Shown: positions 23,767-28,606 of the stretch, in pieces
How positions within the stretch are numbered: the first letter of the stretch is position 1
Layout of the letters: each line of letters starts with the position of its first letter
From: JAKBEU01 sp036172095
GTDB taxonomy: Bacteria; Patescibacteriota; Microgenomatia; UBA1406; GWC2-37-13
NCBI GenBank assembly: GCA_036172095.1
Contig: JAVHSH010000033.1
Coordinates: forward strand, 1-28,606
Reading direction: 5' to 3'
Length of the DNA stretch: 28,606 nucleotides
Notes under the pieces: model-generated
Told to the model about the DNA's origin: nothing
Databases searched by the model: none
Seen by the model: only the letters and a program-made list of their open reading frames with translations
Program-made: the position numbers and the translations under genes

Positions 23767-23796
23767 TTGACAAAGATATAAAAAAACTCGTATAGT
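23767..23796 (+). promoter_or_regulatory. Strong promoter of the Gly(-1) pilin, predicted leaderless
   Basis: TTGACA (23767-23772), 18-bp spacer, TATAGT (23791-23796), 8 nt to ATG 23805. A perfect -35 and a dedicated terminator after a single gene suggest a highly expressed monocistronic unit. Confidence 0.75.
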
Positions 23797-23804
23797 GATA
23801 TCAT

Positions 23805-24380
23805 ATGAATAAAATTAAGAAAGGTTTTACCCTTATTGAGTTGTTAATAGTTATAGCACTGTTGGGCGCACTTGCGGTTGCCCTTCTAGCTGCACTTGAT
23901 CCACTTGAACAAATCAAGAAAGGAACTGACACAGGAGTAAGAAACACCGTTTCAGAAATTTCAGGTTCTTTCACACGATATGCATCAGTCAAATCAGGCG
24001 CGTTTCCATTCGTCTTGAATGCTCCTATTTTATGGGATGCAATAGGCAAATCAGATGGAACTCCTACACAGATAACGACAGTTGGTCAGGTTGCACTTGA
24101 TAAAGTAATCCAAACTGGAGAGTTGAAAGCTGACTTCTTTACATTAGCTGGCGATCAACTTGATAAAATCTTTATTGTTGGAGAATATACAGATAGTATC
24201 CAAAAGTTTTATGTCTGTTACAAGCCAACAGCAAAATCGTTCAGATCAGATGCAAATACTAAGTATGTCATCGCTACGCCTGCATCAGACACAGCAATGA
24301 CAGAAACACTAACAGCATGTGATCCAACAACAGGTCAAAATGGTTCTGGTCTTGATTGTTACTGGTGTGCACAACAGTAA
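23805..24380 (+). CDS. pilA: Type IV prepilin, candidate major pilin
   Basis: A 191-residue prepilin: leader MNKIKKG then FTLIELLIVIALLGALAVALLAALDPLEQ, with Gly at -1 and Glu5, the only one of eight prepilins here with the canonical Gly. The DPLEQIKK segment after the helix is common in CPR/Gram-positive-type pilins. The globular domain has a C-terminal Cys quartet region (CYKP, ACDP, DCYWC). Its own promoter, lone position and strong terminator point to high expression, so it is my choice for the main fibre subunit; that role is inferred, and the symbol is provisional. Confidence 0.8.
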   Translation: MNKIKKGFTLIELLIVIALLGALAVALLAALDPLEQIKKGTDTGVRNTVSEISGSFTRYASVKSGAFPFVLNAPILWDAIGKSDGTPTQITTVGQVALDKVIQTGELKADFFTLAGDQLDKIFIVGEYTDSIQKFYVCYKPTAKSFRSDANTKYVIATPASDTAMTETLTACDPTTGQNGSGLDCYWCAQQ

Positions 24381-24397
24381 CTCTTTACTTTGAAACT

Positions 24398-24429
24398 AAA
24401 CCCCGCCCCTTTTAAAGGCGGGGTTTTTT
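24398..24429 (+). terminator. Rho-independent terminator after the candidate major pilin
   Basis: Ten-base-pair stem AAACCCCGCC (24398-24407) with GGCGGGGTTT (24417-24426), 9-nt loop, and a run of six T ending at 24429. The G+C-rich stem stands out in this A+T-rich sequence. Confidence 0.92.
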
Positions 24430-24437
24430 GTTATACT
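24429..24437 (+). promoter_or_regulatory. Extended -10 promoter of the next prepilin
   Basis: TGTTATACT (TG-N-TATACT) directly after the terminator's T tract; ATG 24445 follows 7 nt after the -10. The -35 region would fall in the terminator stem and has no match, so recognition would rely on the extended -10. Confidence 0.5.
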
Positions 24438-24444
24438 GAAAGAT

Positions 24445-24954
24445 ATGAATAAAAAGAGTTTTACTTTGATTGAACTCATCTTGGTGATGACATTGCTTTC
24501 TATTCTTGCTTTGGTCATGCTTTCAAACTTCAACAATACATTGAAAAGAGGTAGGGATTCCCAACGAAAGAGCGACCTGAGCCAATTACAGAAAGCGCTT
24601 GAAAACTACTATGAAGATCATCACACCTATCCTACATTTACGGATATTTTCAATCGCAAGCTTTGTACAAACTATGTCTGTCTGACAAGTGACACGGTCT
24701 ATATGATGAAGGTGGGAACCGATCCCGTACCAGCAAGCTATAAGTATGTGTATGAGCCAGAGCCAACAGCTAGTCCTGTTGGGCCATCTACATATTATTA
24801 TCTATATTCTCACATTGAAAACACTGCCGATCAAGATCCTAACATAAGTTTAAATGGCTTTACGACGAATACTGACTGTAACATATCCGGTGTACCTATA
24901 CCATGCAGATACTATGTATCAAGTTCAAATGCAGAACGACTCACCTCAAATTAA
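24445..24954 (+). CDS. Prepilin-type protein (GspG-like), separately transcribed
   Basis: A 169-residue prepilin: MNKKS leader, then FTLIELILVMTLLSILALVML; Ser before the cleavage point, Glu5 present. The helix KRGRDSQRKSDLSQLQKALENYY matches the RD-x-x-R-K-x-DL pattern of the minor pilins on the other strand. After VGTDPVPASYKYVYEPEP come a YYYLYSHIEN strand and four cysteines. It has its own extended -10 promoter and converges with the ligase-like gene, 13 nt apart, with no terminator visible between them. Confidence 0.85.
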   Translation: MNKKSFTLIELILVMTLLSILALVMLSNFNNTLKRGRDSQRKSDLSQLQKALENYYEDHHTYPTFTDIFNRKLCTNYVCLTSDTVYMMKVGTDPVPASYKYVYEPEPTASPVGPSTYYYLYSHIENTADQDPNISLNGFTTNTDCNISGVPIPCRYYVSSSNAERLTSN

Positions 24955-24967
24955 TAGGTATTAACTT

Positions 24968-27121
24968 TTATATTTGCTCCATTTCTTTGATGAGTCCTGA
25001 ATTGTCCGGTGCAAATTCCATAATATAGTATTTCATTACAGAACGGGCTTCTTCTCGCATGCCATACTTTTTCAATAGTTGCACTTTCAGATAATACGCA
25101 TCACCATAATTCTTCTTTAAAGAAATGGCTTTATCGACAGCTTCAAGTGATTTCTTTTGATAAAGAGATTTCTGTGTGGTATTTTTTTCATCATCTGATA
25201 GGAGGGAATAGTAGGTTGCCGAGAAATAGGGGACCTTTGGGTCCGTTGGTGCCAATTTATACAACTCATCGAGTGCAGACAGTCCTGTGAAGAGAAATTT
25301 TTTATCAAGATTTGCTTGGTAGAATAAAAATTGATTTTTGACGCGCGTTTTCCAATAGAGCACGTTCTGCGAAGAGTCTTGAATCGACTGGAGATTTAAT
25401 TTTTCAGCCAAGTCAATCACCTGTTTCATTTCATCGTTTTTCTTTTGATAGGCAAGTACTGAAGCATACTGCGCAAGCGCATAAGACAGTTTATCCCTAT
25501 ACACATGCTCACCGCGCAGGACAATGGCTTCCTGAAGCAGTGTAACTGATGCGGCGCTATTATTATTCCTCAAAGCCATATCCGACTGGGCATACTTATA
25601 ATCAGCAAGCCAATAGGAGACAAGTGAATTAAGAAGCCATAATACGAGGAACAACACTATTCCCGTTTGAGCGAGAGATGGTGACTTTCTTTGAAGCGAG
25701 ACAGCTTTTTGTTCAGGCAACAAAAGAAGTGCTCCAATAATGAATAAAAGATACCAATACAAATTAATGACGGTTATCGAGAATCCAAAGAAATTCGTAA
25801 CAAATATACTACTGAATATACTTAAGACAGCTACTATCAGGACAGTTGAGTCATACAACTCTTGTTTTTTTAATGATTGAATTAATCGAATTACAATTTT
25901 TATCAAAAAGATACCGCAGAGCAGAACAAAGGACAGCAGTCCAAACCAACCAGTCGTCGCGAATAGATTAAGATATTCATTATGTGCTTTATTGTAGAGA
26001 TAGTCCCACTCTGAGGTCAAATTATGAGAAACAGGTCTGACTGAATAATATGCATACCCAAACGTTTCTACACCTGTCCCGAACAGTGGGTACTCCATCC
26101 CTAACCGAACGGCACCCTCCCATACAATTTTACGTATATCAAGTGAGTCGGTTATACCCCCATCAGATGGTTGTTTTGCAGGCTCCTGTTGTATTACTAT
26201 CGGAGCTACATTCCTCTTGAGAAAAGACAATGTAAGGATCGAGTCTACTTTCGGTATCCCTGTTCTGATGAATAATATCAATATGGTTGCACCGATGCCT
26301 ATGGCTATAAGTGCTTTTTTTGGCACATTAAAATCAATTTTCTTCTCCATGACAGTCCATATATACAAAGCAATGAACAAAATAACACCAGGTACAATCG
26401 AACCAAGCGCTGAACGTGATCTGCTCAGCAGTAGTCCTCCAAAAGAAAAAAGAATACTAAATGTAGAAAGAAATAGCTCAGTCCTCGATTTTTTCGCTGT
26501 AAGGAATATATATAAGGATCCGAATATCGTTATCGCAAGATAGGCGCCAAGCCAGTTTGGTTGACCTAAAAGAGAGAACATGCGTTCAGCTGGACGAAAC
26601 TGGGCAGTCCAGCAGGTATTGTCAAATTTGCTCGTAAATAATAGACATGATAAATCGTGACCAAATGTTCCCGGTAACCCCCACAATACAACCAGTATGG
26701 ATGAGAGGGCAGATATCTTAAAGATTGTCCTTATAGTCTCAATTCCCTGTGTCCGTATATTTGAAACGAATGCATAGAACAGGAATATGTATGTTACTGT
26801 ACTTAATAGCCCCCCATTGAATCTTCCATAGTATCCATATACCGAAGTGTGTTGATCCATTGAAAATAGAGTGCTTGCCACTTGGGAAAGTACATATATT
26901 CCTATTGGGATATCTAAAGGCGTTGAGCGGATTGATAGTTTGCCTTCTTGCATTGAGCGAAGCATCCAAAATCCAAGTATAAATACGCTGATGGCATAAA
27001 TGAAAAGCATCTTATTGAACTCAAACAGTTCTGAGTTGAAAGGGAAAACAACGAACGGCGTGACAAAAAAAAGGATATAATAACAATATTTGATTGCTGT
27101 TGTGTAAAACGATTGTTTCAT
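24968..27121 (-). CDS. O-antigen ligase / Wzy-like polytopic membrane protein with TPR-like tail
   Basis: A 717-residue protein. The first ~500 residues carry about 11-12 hydrophobic helices with the Wzy_C (O-antigen ligase) block: LLSRSRSALGSIVPGV, then a long outside loop (~295-385) containing LFGTGVETFGYAYY and the catalytic-type His in YNKAHNEYLNLFATTGW. The last ~200 residues are soluble helices with repeated A-x-x-Y/L patterns (LLQEAIVLRGEHVYRD, LEAVDKAISLKKNYGDAYYLK), a TPR-like fold. Family members transfer lipid-linked glycans to lipid A, to pilin (PilO/TfpO, PglL) or to other acceptors. A cell without lipopolysaccharide, and a pilus locus around the gene, make a pilin or surface-protein glycosyltransferase plausible, though unproven. 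The start ATG 27121 abuts the mreB-like ATG; TAGAAT lies 7 nt upstream. Confidence 0.8.
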   Translation of the reverse strand: MKQSFYTTAIKYCYYILFFVTPFVVFPFNSELFEFNKMLFIYAISVFILGFWMLRSMQEGKLSIRSTPLDIPIGIYVLSQVASTLFSMDQHTSVYGYYGRFNGGLLSTVTYIFLFYAFVSNIRTQGIETIRTIFKISALSSILVVLWGLPGTFGHDLSCLLFTSKFDNTCWTAQFRPAERMFSLLGQPNWLGAYLAITIFGSLYIFLTAKKSRTELFLSTFSILFSFGGLLLSRSRSALGSIVPGVILFIALYIWTVMEKKIDFNVPKKALIAIGIGATILILFIRTGIPKVDSILTLSFLKRNVAPIVIQQEPAKQPSDGGITDSLDIRKIVWEGAVRLGMEYPLFGTGVETFGYAYYSVRPVSHNLTSEWDYLYNKAHNEYLNLFATTGWFGLLSFVLLCGIFLIKIVIRLIQSLKKQELYDSTVLIVAVLSIFSSIFVTNFFGFSITVINLYWYLLFIIGALLLLPEQKAVSLQRKSPSLAQTGIVLFLVLWLLNSLVSYWLADYKYAQSDMALRNNNSAASVTLLQEAIVLRGEHVYRDKLSYALAQYASVLAYQKKNDEMKQVIDLAEKLNLQSIQDSSQNVLYWKTRVKNQFLFYQANLDKKFLFTGLSALDELYKLAPTDPKVPYFSATYYSLLSDDEKNTTQKSLYQKKSLEAVDKAISLKKNYGDAYYLKVQLLKKYGMREEARSVMKYYIMEFAPDNSGLIKEMEQI

Positions 27122-28183
27122 ATGCTACATTCTATACAAAAATTCATCAGGAATATATCCCCATTTACACCTCTCGTTGTGGCTTTTGATTTAGGAACAC
27201 ATACAACCAAAATAGGATTAAAAGGTAAGGGTGTTATTCTGAGGGAGCCAACATGCGCTGCGTATCGAACGCAACCTGTGAGAGAATATTTGTTTTTTGG
27301 AACAGATGCAAAACAAATTATCGGAAAAACACCGGAGTTCCTCAACATCATCAAGCCAATAGTTAACGGCATCGTTTCAGATTTTGATACTGAAGTAGAG
27401 CTTATCCGATATTACATCGAAAAATCCATTTTGCCTTATGTAAGGAGTTCATTTATTAAACCGCCTATACATGCAGTAACGGCAGTTCCATCTACATCAA
27501 CTGAGATTGAACAAAAAGCTGTTGAGGAAGCTCTCTTAAAGGCAGGATGTAGTTCTGTATCACTCATTAAGAAACCTTTGGCATCAGCATCTGGCGCTGG
27601 TTATAATGTTTTTTTTCACAAACCTCATTTGGTCATAGATATCGGGGCCGGCCTTATTGAAATGAGCATAATAAGTGGTGGCGGAATCGTCCTCTATCGT
27701 TCGCTTAAACAAGCGGGAGATTATATGGATAAGGTTATCGCAAGCTATATTCATTTGAAACATGGTGTTATCCTGGGAGAAGCAACCTGTGAAAAGTTGA
27801 AAATTTCATGCCTCAATTTCACGAATATCGAAAAAACAGAGCTAGTTCGAGGTAAATCGCTCGAAAATGGTCTCCCGAAATCAGTGAAGATAAAATCTGG
27901 AGAGCTGCGCGAGGCACTTACCCCCACATTTTCACTAATAATAGACACGATTAAGGAGCTTCTTGAAATTGCAGCACCTGAAATAGTGAATGATATCTAT
28001 CAGGAAGGAATATTGTTAACAGGAAAAGCCGCACTCATCCCAGGATTTAGCGAATTCATCGGCGAAGCATTGAAAGTTGATGTCCATGTCTCCGAGCATT
28101 CATCTGAGGCTACTATATATGGTTTACTGAAAATTGCAGACTCTCCGGAACATGTGAAAGCAGCACAAATTAATATCGCTTGA
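27122..28183 (+). CDS. mreB: MreB-like actin homologue (divergent)
   Basis: A 353-residue protein clearly in the MreB line: amphipathic start MLHSIQKFIRNI, VAFDLGTHTTKIGLKGKGV (phosphate 1, Asp23), FFGTDAKQIIGKTPE, IVNGIVSDFDTEVELI, AVTAVPSTSTEIEQKAVEEAL, and GEATCEKLKIS. Two nucleotide-binding loops are altered: phosphate 2 is DIGAGLIE where MreB has DIGGGTTE, and the adenosine loop is LTGKAAL where MreB has LTGGGAL. MreB filaments guide cell-wall synthesis in rods. The changed loops may lower ATP turnover. No mreC or mreD follows. The start is ATG 27122, back to back with the ligase start; the TTG at 27113 is less likely. The rRNA promoter overlaps its stop codon. Confidence 0.85.
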   Translation: MLHSIQKFIRNISPFTPLVVAFDLGTHTTKIGLKGKGVILREPTCAAYRTQPVREYLFFGTDAKQIIGKTPEFLNIIKPIVNGIVSDFDTEVELIRYYIEKSILPYVRSSFIKPPIHAVTAVPSTSTEIEQKAVEEALLKAGCSSVSLIKKPLASASGAGYNVFFHKPHLVIDIGAGLIEMSIISGGGIVLYRSLKQAGDYMDKVIASYIHLKHGVILGEATCEKLKISCLNFTNIEKTELVRGKSLENGLPKSVKIKSGELREALTPTFSLIIDTIKELLEIAAPEIVNDIYQEGILLTGKAALIPGFSEFIGEALKVDVHVSEHSSEATIYGLLKIADSPEHVKAAQINIA

Positions 28184-28208
28184 CAATTCTTAGTGGGCAG
28201 GGTAGAAT
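28180..28208 (+). promoter_or_regulatory. rRNA operon promoter
   Basis: TTGACA (28180-28185), 17-bp spacer, TAGAAT (28203-28208). The -35 shares bases with the mreB-like stop codon TGA (28181-28183). It is followed by a ~90-nt leader with boxA before the 16S gene, as expected for rrn. Confidence 0.85.
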
Positions 28209-28230
28209 AAATCTTGCTTCTTTTGAATTT

Positions 28231-28243
28231 TGCTCTTTGAAAA
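28231..28243 (+). promoter_or_regulatory. boxA antitermination element in the rRNA leader
   Basis: TGCTCTTTGAAAA closely matches the rrn boxA (TGCTCTTTAACAA in E. coli). It is the binding site for NusB with ribosomal protein S10; nusB is encoded at 12619-12969. Position, between the promoter and 16S, is the standard one. Confidence 0.8.
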
Positions 28244-28272
28244 GTCGTTGTTTTGGTGCAGAAAACGGGTTA

Positions 28273-28300
28273 GGAACCTCGATCGTAGATCGTAGGGTCC
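28273..28300 (+). other. Imperfect hairpin in the 16S leader
   Basis: GGAACCTCGATC can pair with GATCGTAGGGTCC across a 3-nt loop (GTA) with two interruptions. It lies 8 nt before the mature 16S 5' end and could be a processing or folding element. The 16S trailer is outside the window, so pairing with it cannot be judged. Confidence 0.45.
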
Positions 28301-28308
28301 AATCAGTT

Positions 28309-28606
28309 TTTTTTAAGAGTTTGATCCTGGCTCAGGATGAATGCTAGCGGTGTGCCTGAGATATGCAAGTCGAGCGCTTCTTTGACCGCAAGGTTGAAGA
28401 AGAGCGGCGGACGGCTGAGTAATATATAGGAATCTGCCCCTTAGTGGAACATAGCTCCGAGAAATCGGGGGTAATTTTCCATAGTATCTCGCTCTGCGAG
28501 ATTAAAAGCCTTTACCGGTTGCTAAGGGATGAGCCTGTATCCTATCAGGTTGTTGGTAGAGTAATAGCCTACCAAGCCTATGACGGGTAGCTGATCTGGG
28601 AGGATG
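28309..28606 (+). rRNA. rrs: 16S ribosomal RNA, 5' end (partial)
   Basis: The universal start AGAGTTTGATCCTGGCTCAG begins at 28316. Alignment of this block with E. coli places nucleotide 1 near 28309. GATGAATGCTAGCGGTGTGC, GCAAGTCGAGCG and GGCGGACGGCTGAGTAA follow in the normal order, and the sequence runs off the window in helix H11-H12 territory (GCTGATCTGGGAGGATG). GCTAGCGGTGTGCCT and the short first variable region are like Microgenomates-type 16S. The exact mature end is inferred. Confidence 0.97.

Noticed and set aside
1..28606. CRISPR arrays, insertion sequences, tRNA genes and integrase sites
   Set aside because: Reading through the gaps on both strands I saw no regularly spaced repeats, transposase or integrase motifs, terminal inverted repeats or tRNA-like cloverleafs with a T-loop. 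Gaps are too short to hide most of these.

Overview
The window looks like a chromosome segment of a Candidate Phyla Radiation (Patescibacteria) bacterium, probably of the Microgenomates (OP11) group. This rests on the style of the 5' 16S rRNA sequence at the right edge, the low G+C, the compact overlapping genes, a pared-down type IV pilus set with no outer-membrane secretin, and divergent short versions of housekeeping proteins. The lineage is inferred by eye, not by a search.

Layout. (1) 1-684: the C-terminal end of phenylalanyl-tRNA synthetase beta subunit. (2) 751-6944, + strand: a tight six-gene run of small-molecule enzymes: NagB-like sugar-phosphate isomerase/deaminase, class III PLP aminotransferase, PurN-like formyltransferase (interrupted by an in-frame TAA), ThDP-dependent enzyme, Bud32/RIO-like kinase fold, HAD phosphatase. 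I cannot match this set to a named pathway; it is the best candidate here for an undescribed system. (3) 6915-10261, - strand: class A penicillin-binding protein translationally coupled to a Cof-type HAD phosphatase. (4) 10298-13949, + strand: 35-residue membrane peptide, recG, rpmF, nusB, rnc, rpsP. (5) 14013-24954: the type IV pilus region. pilM-pilN-pilO and, further right, six prepilins headed by a shortened DNA polymerase III delta'-like gene lie on the - strand; pilB-pilT-pilC and two separately transcribed prepilins lie on the + strand. (6) 24968-27121, - strand: an O-antigen-ligase/Wzy-like membrane protein with a TPR-like tail, head to head with an MreB-like gene (27122-28183). (7) 28180-28606: rRNA promoter, leader with a boxA antiterminator, and the first ~300 nt of 16S rRNA.

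Two themes tie the window together. First, many transcription units have a sigma70-type promoter whose -10 hexamer ends only 6-8 nt before the ATG, which predicts leaderless mRNAs; genes inside operons are instead linked by ATGA/TAATG overlaps or, in one case, a strong Shine-Dalgarno. Second, the rRNA leader carries a boxA while nusB (boxA-binding antitermination factor) and rnc (rRNA processing) are encoded 15 kb away. The pilus proteins would form a monoderm-type retractable pilus: ATPases PilB/PilT, platform PilC, PilM/N/O alignment complex and eight prepilins, with the ligase-like protein a candidate pilin or surface-glycan transferase. No tRNA, CRISPR array, insertion sequence or integrase is visible, and no gene-free stretch exceeds about 130 bases.
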